Source of the DNA: Adiantum capillus-veneris
Lineage: Eukaryota; Streptophyta; Polypodiopsida; Polypodiales; Pteridaceae
DNA length: 64,000 nucleotides
Assembly (NCBI GenBank): GCA_014529385.2
Contig: CM043953.1
Location: forward strand, 87,008,342 to 87,072,341
Direction of reading: 5' to 3'
The translations under genes were made by a program, and so were the position numbers. Positions within the stretch are counted from its first letter, which is position 1; the number at the start of each line of letters is the position of its first letter. A model generated the notes under the pieces. The model did not search any database, was not told where the DNA came from, and worked only from the letters and a program-made list of their open reading frames with translations. This document shows, in pieces, positions 21,577 to 33,099 of this stretch.

Positions 21577-23340
21577 TGATGTAGATTCTGTCCTCGGAAG
21601 CTATTGAGTTGAAGCTGGGTCGTCGAGGTGGAAGAGCATTTGAGATGAATGTCCTTAGCCTTCTTTAGTCACTGCAAAATCAAACAACATTGGCACAGTA
21701 ATTGCATTCTCTTAAAAAGCATATGCAGTTTTAGGTAGACACATTGATTGGTCAAAGAATTTCAAACAATTTGGTAGCAATGAACATTAAATTGCAATGT
21801 AATCAAATGCATAAAACAGATGTAAAGGTAGAAAATTAAACAAGTCTGGGGTCGCTAATTTGACGGTCGAAAGGCACTAGAGATCGAATATTAATACCAT
21901 GGGTAAGCTTCTTAATTTTTGTGGTCAATTAAGTTGTTTAATCGCGAGAGCCAAGTATTCATGTTCGAGGGCTGACTAGAGGCTATATCTAGAAAACCTT
22001 GTAGTTAAGCTACCAAAAGGAATTTCTCATGAAATCATCGCCTGACTGATTACTTTTTCTTTGACCCCCCAAAGTCTTTTCACATTGATTCAATTATGAT
22101 GTGGGTGTTTATTTTGTATGCCTTGGGTTTTTTGCTTTTCAAGGAAAAGTGCCCACAGTGGGAACCTCTAGGGCTCTAGTACCATAGGCAATACATGTGA
22201 GTGAAGTACCAATTCAAGCTGAGATTTCTCTTCCAGCGTAAGATTTTACATTGTGGCACTTTGATTTTTTGTTTGTTTTTTCAACATTTTAATTTTGTAA
22301 TTTGGGGGTCATATAACACTGTTACCTCCCAGGCTCATCACATTAGTAAACTCCCTTTATAATACTTAAGCTAAAGGTCAATAGGGTTAAGCCCACTAGA
22401 AAGCCGTAGTACATTTCATACAATGCTGCTAAATCGGATTAAGAACCTAAGTAACCATTGTTTATTAGGAAGGCATTCCCCATGGTATTAAGAGAAGATC
22501 TCTAATACCTAGCTTGGTAAAACTAGCTTAGTCGGACTGCTTGATTTTTACACCTAAACAAGTGATTATGACAAAACATTACATTGAATTAAATGTTTGA
22601 TACTAAGCAATGCGCTGAATATTATGCTACCAATCACAATCAAAGCAGACAAACATGGATGCAAAAAGATAAGGGCAATGCTAATGGACAAGAAACACCT
22701 GTTTGTGTTGATGGTCGCGCTTGATTTGAAGTGTGAACGAGAGAAAGGTTCCATGAACGTCCAAATCCTATCAATAGCAACACGCTCCTGTACACACTAG
22801 GAAACAGAAGGAATACCTCCAGGAGGCACATTAGTGGGAAAAGAGAACTTCGCTAATCACTCAACTCTAAAACAGAAACACTCCTATCATACTAATCTTA
22901 CTTACCTCCATCACTCAAGTGATGAGGATCAAAGGTGTTTCATGGCATAGGTTTCTGTTTCACTGTACCAGATGTGACATGTGTAGGTCTGAGTCAATGT
23001 TTTGACTTTAATGTGCATACTCGTTTGCTAATTGCTCTTGCTCTTTTTTTTTTTTTTTTTTTTTTTGTGAGTATAAAGCTTTATATGTACATTCCCTAAG
23101 ATTGGTGATTGAGAGGTCAGGGAAAAAGGTTGAGAGGGAAACAAGTGAATGATGGATGTCCACAAACACTCCCCCCTTCCTTGGGTAGATCATACCGTTT
23201 GAAATGATCTTGTCACCCTTTGAAACCAATTGTTCCAGTTGGTAATAGGTGAGGATTTTTGCCAGTAGTTTTCTATTACCCTAGGTGCCTCGTCAAGTTG
23301 CAAGGGTGGTAAGGTACTCTCCACAGGATCGAACTTGAAG
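21577..23340. other. 3' interior of the Gag-protease element, no gene
   Basis: About 1.75 kb between the polypurine tract and the last open coding segment. It contains a poly-T run (23046-23066) but no RT or integrase motif in any frame that I could find. Short frames at 22566-22831 overlap on both strands and are not credible. Confidence 0.5.
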
Positions 23341-23348
23341 ATGGTTCA

Positions 23349-23932
23349 TCAGGTGATTTTCTTGAACACTGAAGGTTGTGGATTCTTGAACACTGGGAAT
23401 TCTTCATGGAGGTCCACTACTATAGATGGAGGTTGTGTAGAAGCTTTTACCTCTATGGATGTATTACATGAGAGCGAGAAAGAATCTTCATGGGACTCCC
23501 CCCTTCCTGAGCTAGGTGGAACAAATCGTTCTTTCTTTGGTACCCAAACTAGCTCGCGAGCGGTGTGTGTAGCATTCTGTGATTTTTTTCTTTCCACGAT
23601 CATTGATTCGTTTTGGAGCTACGGGATTGGGCTCTACTTGGGTTAGGTGATAGGTAAGAGCACAATCTACGTTTTGGCACCCAGATTTGATCATTTCCTT
23701 GATAGTAGCCTTGGGCTTCCAATAGTCGTTTAGGGATCCATCGCAACATTTTCTTACTTTTCTTGGAGCGAGTGGTACGTTTCTTACAAGGCTTCTGCTT
23801 TTTAGCACTAGCTATGGTCACTAAAGAAGCTTTAGGGACCCACTTGTATGTTTTCTTCGTTACATTAGGATGAGTCTTGTCAGAAGCGATATGCATTGCT
23901 TGTAGCATATTTAAGGGTACATTGCATTTCAT
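23349..23932 (-). pseudogene. Basic spacer with repeated W-V/I-P-K motif
   Basis: Downstream of the protease the minus strand reads KKTYKWVPKASL (about 23840), MLRWIPKRLLEAQG (about 23735), NDQIWVPKRR (about 23680) and RELVWVPKKERF (about 23535). Lysine- and arginine-rich linkers (KKQKPCKKRTTRSKKSKK) separate them. A frameshift lies near 23605. The recurring aromatic-x-Pro-Lys motif in a basic background suggests nucleic-acid binding, but I do not know the family. The frame has no RT signature. Confidence 0.5.
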
Positions 23933-24235
23933 CCCCCTCAGGTGTTACCCAGGTCGTCCCCCTATTTCCCCAGTGTCTATGGTTGATGCTAGGTGGACCC
24001 AATCCACATTGTCTGATTCCGTCATACCCGGTAACACATCCATATAAGGAGAATCTTGGCCAATGTCTGTATCCTTCTTACAAGTGTAACAATATTGTAG
24101 TGGCCGAGTGAACTGTGGTGTCAGAGCGATGATCAATAATGGTTTTACTCCCTAAGGGGTGTACCTTACCAGTCACCAAATCCACTCTAAGGACAGAGTC
24201 TTGGAATTGCAAAAAGACATGATTTTTTAGACCAA

Positions 24236-24755
24236 TCGTGAACCATTTGTGCTTCCCTCATGAATGGTCGTCCTAAAATCTTTCATATGACATAAGGTGT
24301 TTAGAGAAATCCATTACAATGAACGTATGTCGTACCTGTGTCCTAGAACTTTGATCTTAAGATCCTTGAGCATCCCCATAGGTTTGGCTATAGTACCATT
24401 TGCCATCTTTACACAATGTTAGTAACACTGAGGCGGGGTTTTCCCATGGATTCCCAACAATCTTTTGTAACGATGCTAACTCCCCACCACCATCAAGAAT
24501 TCCCTTTATAGTTAATCCCTTGGTAGTGATGGGTAGGGTCGCATTAGACTCGTCGCCTTCAAAATACTGCCCTAATTCGTTAATGGGTACCTCAATCACA
24601 GACTCGTGTCCATCTAAGTCAAGTGATTGCACATGATTTTCCTCATCAATCATGATCGAGTCAGGCCCTATTTGGTTGCGCAAACTGCGGTAATCCCGTT
24701 CGTAGCTCTCCGTTAAGGAATGCTCGAAGTGCAAGGAATAACTCAGGATCTCCAT
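24236..24755 (-). pseudogene. Aspartic protease of the Gag-protease element
   Basis: An acidic lead-in is followed by LTIKGILDGGGELASLQKIV at about 24460-24530 (active-site loop, D-G-G). Then, after frame changes, come VKMANGTIAKPMGMLKDLKI (about 24350-24410) and ILGRPFMREAQMVHDWS (about 24230-24280). The last is the conserved ILGRPxx...HDW block that ends gypsy proteases. The order of the three blocks confirms the fold. Frameshifts make it non-functional here. In the family it cleaves the Gag polyprotein. Confidence 0.7.
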
Positions 24756-25278
24756 ACAGCTTTGCTATGATCGTGGTTCGGACCTCAGAAGACATGAAGT
24801 CCACTAGTTTGGCAACATTCATTGGCGTTTTGCAGGGTGTAGGTCCTTGACTAGGAACTGGTGAGGATGGAATCTCTTATTCCTCAATGGGATCAGGTAT
24901 TCCTTCGTTAAACATCCTTTCCAACAAGAAAGGTGTATGCTCACTTTCTGATGTCCCGTCCTCACTCCCTTCTTGGATGATACTAGATATGGCTAATGGT
25001 CTATGTTCATGTGGGGTGGATGAACTTGCGTGGAAAACACTGTGTCATGAATTTTGACATGCATGGGTTCTGGTTCTAGTTTCCTTTGAGTCTCCTCCAC
25101 TAAACCTCTTAGATGTTTCACCTGCTTAATCTCGTCTACTGGGTTTGGTACGTCCCAATCTTCTTTTTACGATTTTTCCCTTTTTGCCCCTGCGGTTTAT
25201 CTTGGGGGTCTTGGATTGGATTTGGAAACACTTGTGGTGTTTTCAGAGGCTCTTTATGGTTTTCTCTTATTCGGTTTT

Positions 25279-25620
25279 TCATTTGGTTTCCATGTTACGG
25301 TTTTCTTTGTCGGTCTTTCTCTTTGTGGTATTGGTTCTAGTCTCCATTGTCTCGATTGAATCTGAATCATCCTCGAGGTCATTCATATACACGGGGTCAT
25401 CTCCTGTTCCTATGTTTGTTTTGGAACTTGGCTTTGAATTTCCCGTATTCTGCGACTTCTTCCTTCGTGTCTTCTTTTTCTTTGCTTGGATAACTGAAAT
25501 GGTATCTCTCTCTTCGAGAATATGGCCTGGCCCTTGAAGCCCTTGAAGCATGGACCGTGTAATCGCATAAGCGGGTGCGACGGGTGGTATTGGCGATGTC
25601 ACACTAGCAATTTCGACCAA
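25279..25620 (-). pseudogene. Basic linker between zinc-knuckle array and protease
   Basis: An open stretch with a strong basic cluster (AKKKKTRRKKS) that could act as a nuclear or nucleic-acid-binding signal. An acidic patch (DDPVYMNDLEDDSD) follows, then another basic tail. It continues the coding direction of Gag and is low in complexity. From about 25280 to 24760 only frame-broken traces remain. Confidence 0.45.
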
Positions 25621-26350
25621 TTTAGGGGTGTGATTTTAGGCGCATTTGGGTTATAGGGGCATTCGGCAATCAAGTGATCTATGCCACAACGATTACATGT
25701 GAGTATTGGCATTGCAGACGTGCTCCCTTGATTCATTTGCATCTGTGCAGCATTCTTTTGCAGCCTAATAGGGCACTCCGCTGCTCGATGTCCACCACAC
25801 TCGTAGCATTGAAGAGGTGGCCTCCTAGCCTGGGTGTTGATATTTTGACCTCTGGATGCGAGAGCAGCAGCTTGATAAACCGGCTTGACTTGCCCCCAAC
25901 AATATTCCATGTAGTATATAGGACACTCTTCCAATGTATCAAGTCCGTAGGCAATACTAGTGTCTATTTCCTCCTCACAGCCATCTGGATAAGCATTTGA
26001 TGGCTCACAACCCACTTGGTTCATAGGGGCGACTCTTGGATGCGGGGCTGCGGTCCTAGCACAGGAGGTGGTAGCGGTGTAGCTTGTACAACATTTTGAG
26101 ATCTAGGGACCATGTGTTGCGGTAGTTGCTCAACAGGTGGAGTAGGCATCAATACAGGAGCTCGAGGTGCATCCGTCCAGGCTACAGGTGGTCTATTTGC
26201 CATCATACGTTTGATCATTAAACAATCCTTAGCTTGGTGACCATACCTACCACATGCGTTGCAAGTTCCCATTAAATTTTACTCTAAACGTAGGGCACTC
26301 ACTAGTGCTATGTGGACCTAAGCAAATGGAACACCATTGTTGCTCCCTTC
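25599..26350 (-). pseudogene. Array of four zinc knuckles (nucleocapsid)
   Basis: Four Cys/His knuckles are read in order: CSICLGPHSTSEC (about 26300-26340), CNACGRYGHQAKDC (about 26222-26264), CYECGGHRAAEC (about 25770-25808) and CNRCGIDHLIAEC (about 25665-25705). Only the second has the canonical CX2CX4HX4C spacing. The first and fourth have three residues before His and the third has two. One frame change lies near 26024. Retroelement knuckles of this kind bind the packaged RNA. Four in one Gag is unusual; copia Gags have one and most gypsy Gags one or two. Confidence 0.75.
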
Positions 26351-28440
26351 TTGATACATGTGACTATTTTGAGGGGGTCGATTATCCTTAAGAGACTCTT
26401 GATTGCCTTGGTGAGGTCTGTCAAGAAGGTCTCAAATACCTTTGGCTCATTGGCAATGGGCTTTGCAGTCATGGGTTCATACTCAATGGCTTGTGAGCTA
26501 GTGGATCTCGTGTCAGTAGACACCCTCATGCCTGCTATCATCAAGTTGTCCTCTAATTGGATTGCATTGGCAGTGACATCTTCCCAGGTTGTGATACCTC
26601 TAATCACTAGTCCATTATAGATTCCTTCATTCCTCAACCCTCGAATGAATCGATCAAGCAGTTGGTTATTGTTGAAGCGCTCATTTACAGGGCAGCGAGA
26701 GTTTAAGTGCTTTAGACGACTAATGAAGTCCCTTACTGACTCTCCTTCCTTACGTTCGGCCTTCTGTAGCTGAGATGCTACACCCCAAAGCACACCTTCT
26801 CGTATGTACTCCTTTAGAAACAACCTTCGAAGGTAGGGTAGATTGTTTTCTCGTCCACCCTTAGGGTTCTATACCAATCTCCAGCCTTCCCACTTAATGT
26901 CAAGCTTAAGGCATTGCACTTATGTAGTTCGTTGCGTTCCCCTAAGGAATCACATACTTGTTCAAACACTTCAATGTGTTTTCTAGCATCTTCATCCCCA
27001 TTGAATTTTTGCGTGACTTTGGCAATTTGTACTGCCTTACTTCTAGGCTCTCTATCAGATGCATGACGCATATTTTCCGCGATAGATCGACCTATGGTTT
27101 GAGCAAACGCTGCCAAGTCACCTATGTGAGGAGGTAGGGCCGGTGGAGGTACTCTTGGAATCATATGTGGGAGAGGGATGGGTGCCGGTCTTGGCATATG
27201 TGTGGATGATGCAGGATATGGAACATAACCGGGCATAGGTCCACTCGGATAAGAGCTAGGGAGTGGCACTCGAGGAGCATAAGCAAGTGGTACAATTGGA
27301 GGTGTGGGGGCCATGTGTGCATAAGGGGCTAGAGGCACATATGGTCGAGGCCCCATATTAGGTACTACGACACTAGGTAGTGGCACTGCGCTAACCGTAG
27401 ATGTCATCGGTACATTCTCTGTCAGGCTTATCCCTGGAGTGAGCACTGGGTTTTCCTTAATAGAGGGTTGAGCCAAGTTAGGGAAGCTAAAGTTGTCACT
27501 CGGAGGCTCAGATTGCATAGAGACCCCAGGTGAAATGACATAAGATGGGTCCATGGGGCACATTAGAGGAGTCTCCATTTGTGATAGAGTAGGCTGTTGA
27601 GCCTTGCTCGTATCCAGAAATCTCATGGGGCCAGTTGAGAGTATATTTACCCCTCGGTTTTACCTTTCTGATTGAATAATGCCATGGATAACATTACAGA
27701 TCATTTTCTGTTGATCTTCGATGCTCGTGGCACTAGAGGTGGATTGTACAATCTCTATCCATCCTACATGGTAGGCGTGGCCAGAGTGTAGATCCGTCAA
27801 CACCTCAGTGTGGAGGTCGTATGTCCAATGATCATTAATGAACAATCCTTCTAGAGTCGACGTGTTAACGGTTTCTTGTGAGGTAGAAGCAATGTTGCTC
27901 CCCATGGTTTTACTTGTCACCAACGGTACTCTAGAGGGAACTTCTGAAGGAGGCAGCTCAACAGGGCCTTCTTGGTAAGAAGTTGGAAGGATATCCACAT
28001 GGACACTCTTTGGGGGTGTGGGGTCCACGTGCGATGTGAAAGGAGAGTCCACTTCCCCACCCCCTTCGTGTGGTTCATTTGCATCAGGTTCCGAGCGAGT
28101 AGCTCTACCTAATGTTTCCATGAAACGGCTAAACATACTAGTACTAGCTGTGAGCTTCGGGAGGTGCATGGCCTTCTCTCTCAGTGTTTTGGGTAGGGTA
28201 TGCTTCCATGATTTCTGAGTCGGAGGAGGAATCACTAGCGGCTATTTTAGGGTCTTGGGTGGTGCTACCTTGTGTCCCCGCTGAGGGTCTAGAGCTTATC
28301 GTGGATGGGTAATGGGTGTCCGTATGAACAGAGGCACTATCAATGTGATCGTGCTCTAACACTCGTCCAAAGCGTAAGTGCATGTGCTTTTGATACCCTA
28401 AGGTGTCAAAAAACTGCTCTAGGAGGCCTTGTGACTAGTT
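26308..28440 (-). pseudogene. Gag of the Gag-protease element
   Basis: The protein begins in a block with EQFFDTLGYQKHMHLRFGR (about 28370-28430) and has a serine/threonine-rich N-terminus. A long proline-rich region follows (IPLPHMIPRVPPPALPPHIG). The retrotransposon Gag core comes next: VTQKFNGDEDARKHIEVFEQ, LTLSGKAGDWYRTL, then, after a one-frame slip at about 26820, ESVRDFISRLKHLNSRCPVN and LLDRFIRGLRNEGIYNGLV. Open stretches of 171 to 270 codons make it the best-preserved coding region in the window. At least two frameshifts and one stop (about 27660) remain. Confidence 0.8.
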
Positions 28441-28449
28441 TTTAGCGTG

Positions 28450-28960
28450 TTTTTTGTTTGTTTTTTTGCTAGAGTTTTTAGAGCGTGTCGTGGAATGGGC
28501 CGTGTGATAGCTCGAAACGAGCGTATCGGTCAGAGGGTCGTGCCGTGCTTTACAGCCCTCCGTTTGGTCACTCTATGCCCTCGGAATCCCTAAAACTGTC
28601 AATTTCCAGTAGGAAACTAGGCCCAAACTAGAAAGTCCCCTAAGGGTGTAAGTGGGAAGAGGAAAGGAGGTGAAGTGGAGGGACTTGTCCCACATCCTCT
28701 CATTCCCTCTTGAGGGGAGTGAGTAGGGTATATATATAAGAGTGAGTGTAGTATATATCATAAGACTGAGGACTGAGGCCTGGGCTTGGGCCTGGGGAAA
28801 TGATCCCGATCTATCTTTTATACAAACCAGCCCGTCCGTTTTAAGAGTCACGTTTTTTATTTTCGAAAAATTTCACCGCCCGCTCACTCGCGTTTTTATT
28901 CTTTTTTTTTTTTTAATAGATTTTTTTTTCAAATTTTTATTTTTAAAATTTTTTTTATAT
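28450..28960. other. 5' untranslated interior of the Gag-protease element
   Basis: No gene. It includes a TATATATA stretch near 28728 and T-rich runs at 28900-28960. Confidence 0.5.
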
Positions 28961-28964
28961 ATAA

Positions 28965-29330
28965 TGCAGAAATGCAGAAAACGCAGAAATTGCAGAAAAT
29001 TGAAAACGCATAGAAATTGCAGAAATTGAAATGCAGAAAACGCAGAAATTGCAGAAATTGAAATGCAAGAAATGCAGAAAATTGAAAATGCACAGAAATT
29101 GCAGAAATTGAAAAAACGCAAGAAATGCAGAAAATTGAAAAAAAACACAGAAAATGCAGAAATTGCAGAAATTGGAACTTGACAGAAAATTTAACACAGA
29201 AAACGCAGAAAATTGCAGAAATTGAAACTTGACAGAAAATGCAGAAAATGCAAAAACGCAAGAAATGCTAACTATGCAGTGCAAACCAGAAAACGTAGAA
29301 AACGCAAAAAACAGAAATCTCCACACAACT
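28965..29330. repeat. Degenerate tandem repeat GCAGAAATT / ACGCAGAAAATTGAAA
   Basis: About 360 bases built from GCAGAAATTGCAGAAATTGAA and close variants (GCAGAAAATTGAAAACGC, GAACTTGACAGAAAATTTAA), more than 15 copies of the GCAGAAA core. It lies in the leader between the primer-binding site and gag. On the minus strand its translations are spurious Phe/Cys-rich frames. Confidence 0.85.
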
Positions 29331-29412
29331 ACACCCTCATTCCCTGCCTTCCTATGATAGAGATTGCACCACAAAAAAGCGTAAAGTGCTAACCGAGCTT
29401 AGTGTAGGGCAT

Positions 29413-29430
29413 ATCCCCGGCAGTGGCGCC
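29413..29430 (-). other. Primer-binding site of the Gag-protease element
   Basis: The minus strand reads TGGCGCCACTGCCGGGGA, a few bases inside the right LTR. It is close to the TGGCGCCGTTGCCGGGGA site used by several plant gypsy lineages. Confidence 0.75.
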
Positions 29431-29435
29431 AAAAA

Positions 29436-29685
29436 TGTGCGCTCCTTGCCGCACTGTCGAAGCAAGGGACTTGCCGATACACCGTGTGCGAGCCACAAAC
29501 GGCTCCAAGCACAAAACAAGCCTAAACTAGCAAGCTCAAGAAAGCAAAGGGTGTGTCACTCACCGCTCTACGCTCGCCTTCGTGGTGGATTCCTCGCCGC
29601 GATGAAGAAGAAGCTACAGTCGTGCCGCGCTCAACCGCCTCGCCGCCGTCGTGCCTTCATAATGCTCGATCGCACACACACTCTC

Positions 29686-29720
<35 letters not shown>

Positions 29721-30007
29721 AGGAGGTGAAGAAGAAGAAGATGGAGATGGAGCAAGAGCACTCTTCTATTGCACAAATGAGAGAATGAGTAAAAATTAGG
29801 TTTAGTTGGCTTTTATAGGAGCTCACCCCATTCACACTTGGGCGCCCATGCTTAACCAACTAATCCCTTGAATGTCCAAGTTAAAGTGCGCCTCTCATCG
29901 GCGATCACTCCTACCCTTTTCCTATTGGTCCGACAAGCCCGGTACCTGACTCTAAATAATACAACGTTTATAGATCATAGGGTGTCCGTGTGCCGTGAGG
30001 GTTAAGA
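29436..30007 (-). repeat. 5' LTR of the Gag-protease element
   Basis: 572 bp. It differs from the left LTR by few substitutions and a longer CT/CA tract (29690-29720), which suggests a younger insertion than the copia element. The outer end reads GTTAAGA instead of GTTAACA. Confidence 0.9.
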
Positions 30008-30257
30008 GCCAAACATGGCAAGGTCTAGAGTAGTGAGAAGCTCTAATATTTTCTAAAATTTGGGACAAGCGTTTCTCTCACACTATGACCATCATTAATG
30101 CTTGCTTTTGAAGGTGTATCATTGTGTAAGGTGTTCATTCTTGCAGATTTGAAGGTGTAGCATTGTGTAAGTTGTGTTAGGAAATAAGACGTAGCTAAAT
30201 AGATAATTGAGTAGATTACTTAATGGAGAGAGACATATTTATATACACGAGAGTAGT

Positions 30258-30359
<102 letters not shown>

Positions 30360-30696
30360 CACGATATACGTGGTTCACCCAATGTGGGCTACGTCCACGG
30401 GAAAGCAGCCACTCAATGGCTTTAGTACTTCAAAACAAGAAGTAGTTTACAAAGGGATTATACCCTTAATGGAGCTCCCGCCTTGCTTCACTCTCACCAC
30501 CTCACACTCACCTTGTTGCATCAACTTCACACTATGAAATGTGTGTAGAAATGGCCTCCTTTTATAGGCCAAAAGGGCTGCCCTCTCTTATGAGAGACAG
30601 CCATGTGTAGCTGCCCTTGTGCGAATAAGTCCAAATTGGTCCCTCCAATCCGCCCATGTGTGGCCGCCCTTGAGAAGACAAGTCCGCTTTTGAATT

Positions 30697-30800
30697 CGGC
30701 CACCGGCCACCGGCCATTGACTTCCGGCCACCGGCCACTGGCCATTAACTTCCGACCACTGGCCATCGGCCATTGACTACCGGCCACCGGCCAACCGACC
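30697..30800. repeat. GGCC minisatellite (GGCCACCGGCCATTGACTTCC units)
   Basis: Three to four imperfect units of about 21-30 bases built from GGCCACCGGCCAYTGRCTTCC and shorter GGCCACC words. The sister LTR has just one unit (about 52028-52060). GGCC..GGCC words can pair within a strand, so the array is hairpin-forming. Confidence 0.8.
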
Positions 30801-31047
30801 GGTTGTTTTCGGACCACTTTCTGGCTGCCGTCCGGCCATAATATTCCGGCGAAAAAGAAAGTCTCGGGGGCCTCCGCCCCCGAGGCCTTTGAAGTTGCCC
30901 CTGATTCTTGTCCGTGAAAATTTTGGTTTCCGGTGAGTTATTTTCCTTCACGCACGATGGCTTCTCCTCATAATGGGGGCCTTACAAATGTGCGCTTTTA
31001 CCACAGAAAATTACAAGGGTAAATCAGGCTCCATACTTAACAAGTTG

Positions 31048-32149
31048 TTCATTCTTGCAAATTTTTAAGGGCATTTTCCAACTCAATCTTGACGTCCTTG
31101 TTGTTTTATGAATGCAGTCACATATGCTTGCATCTTGAAGAGGGGGTGTTATGCCGGATTTTGACATGGGGAAACAAATTTGTGGTGAGATTACTAGTGT
31201 GAGGCTCTTGCAAAACAAATTTGTGCCTAGTGTAAGCAGGTTCATGATAAGAGATTTAATGCTATTGAAATAAACCTCATCCTTGGCAGTGCAGTACTTA
31301 ACATGTATTCTACATGTTTCTAAATCATAAAGAGTTCTTGAAAATAGCCCTATTTGGGATTGTGTCTTTTGTCATGCAAAATCACAAAATATACCCAGCA
31401 AGGGGAGGGCCAAAAAGCTAGCCTTTGTTTTGCAGAGATGAAAAGCAGGGGTTTCTTTCTAAGTTTCTAGACGAATTCTCTTGGACTAGGCTATAGAAGG
31501 ATATGCTAGAAAGGGCTGGTAAAAAAGGCTTTGGCCTCTTTAATAGAGTGCAATAGAAGGGTATCTCCCCAAACATAGTCATTATTGTCATTGTGCTCAT
31601 AGCCACTGTAATCACATTATTTTGATAACATTATTCTTGCATGGTCGATCTTTTTGACTCTTTGATAGAGCTTTGTTTTCTCTTCTAAACTACTTGTTTA
31701 AGACGAGACATCATGATGTAGAAATGTTTGCCTTTAAGTGTGTATTATGTAGTAGTACTAGTTTGTGACATTGTGTATCAAAAGTAGCTAAAGAAAGTGG
31801 ATACATTGAAAGCCATCAGCTAGGATGTAACATTCAATGATGTAAAGAAATATGTTTCGAGCTACAAGATCTTGAACTCAATTTTCCATGTCCCAACAAG
31901 TATATTTTCAAAATTGCATTCATGATCACAAACCTTTTGATCTACTGATTTTTGTACGGTTTTGGTTTGTAAGCATATTTAAAATTTGTGAACAGTGTCA
32001 ATTGTTGTTGTGACAATGAGTGTGTCTATGCCAATTTATCATTGTAAATTGTTGTTTTGCTAGATAGTTACAAATGTTTTGTTGGACCTTCAATGTCTAC
32101 TGTGTGTTTGTGATGATCATTCCAAAATTGGTTGTGATATGCAAACGTT
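31048..32149. other. Non-coding stretch, no gene recognised
   Basis: AT-rich. On the minus strand near 31100-31140 a short phrase (LQDASICDCI) resembles a plus-strand phrase at about 33675 (LQDASVHDCI). Nothing else is supported. Confidence 0.5.
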
Positions 32150-32179
32150 GTTGGGGGATATGTGCTCGAAAAGTGAGCC
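32150..32179. repeat. 30 bp direct repeat, copy 1
   Basis: GTTGGGGGATATGTGCTCGA followed by AAAGTGAGCC. It recurs at 35286-35315 with one substitution. The G-rich half followed by TGTG is like a polypurine tract abutting an LTR start, but longer flanks do not match. Confidence 0.7.
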
Positions 32180-32717
32180 GGGTTAGCGCCAGGCTGCTAG
32201 CTTGGGAGAAGAGAGCAAGACAAGATGCCCTACACCGCAAAATTATCAAGCAACCTCTTCAAAACAGGATCAAAGTGCTAAATTAATTGATTTTTATGAT
32301 GCCAAAAAAATCCAACGCACGTTAGCAAAGGCAGTGCTATTAACAACACCATCCACTTAATTAACTACAAATTAAGGATTTTAAGTTCCCGTTTACAAAA
32401 TTTAGGCCAAATTATTTTAGCCTGCAATGGATCAAGATTTCCACCGGCGATGGTGTCGATGAACATAAGAATAAACAAGTCGATTTACCGCAAAAAGTTC
32501 CACTGTATAGCTAATTTTTCTTCTTTCTTCTAATTATCTCATTCACATGAATGGCTTCTGCTCTGTTAGAGAGAGAGAATAATCCCTATTAGTTGTGCTC
32601 TAACCCTTTGGATTCTGCCTTTGACTCCTTTCTTTTCTGGCCTCTTCTCTAGTAAGGCTCCAACTTGCCCTCCTGCACCTTCTCTAGCACGAAGAGCAAT
32701 AGGCTCCTTGTGCAAGC

Positions 32718-32881
<164 letters not shown>

Positions 32882-33099
32882 CACGCTTCTTGTGAAAGCT
32901 CGAGAGAGAGAGAGAGAACACACCTCCTTGCCCCTTCCTCTTCTGAGCTCACAACCCTTGCTCGTCTCTTCCCTTTGTCGAGGCTTTGCTTTGCTCTAGC
33001 AAGAGAGAGAGAACGCTCCCTTCTTGTGCAAGCTCTAGAGAGAACACTTTCTTTCTTAGCTGGAAGGAGAGAGCACCCTTCTTCTCCAAGACCTCCAAC

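Larger units (their letters stand above)
20999..30007 (-). mobile_element. 9.0 kb gypsy-like LTR element encoding Gag and protease only
   Basis: LTRs of about 567 bp (20999-21564 and 29436-30007) start TGTTAACCCTCACGG on the minus strand, apart from one changed base in the right copy, and end GAGCGCACA. A polypurine tract (GGAAGGGGGGCA, about 21565-21576) precedes the 3' LTR. The primer-binding site TGGCGCCACTGCCGGGGA follows the 5' LTR. The interior codes for Gag, a zinc-knuckle array and a protease. From 24.2 kb to the 3' LTR no RT, RNase H or integrase motif appears. Flanks GCAAA and GCCAA differ by one base. Confidence 0.85.

Noticed and set aside
25113-25537. Plus-strand hydrophobic frame resembling a membrane protein
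   Set aside because: It is antisense to the basic Gag-protease linker. The Phe/Leu richness mirrors the Lys/Glu codons on the coding strand.
28873-29374. Phe/Cys-rich overlapping frames that look like membrane proteins
   Set aside because: Frames through the GCAGAAATT tandem array on its complementary strand. Three phases are open at once, as expected for a short-period repeat.
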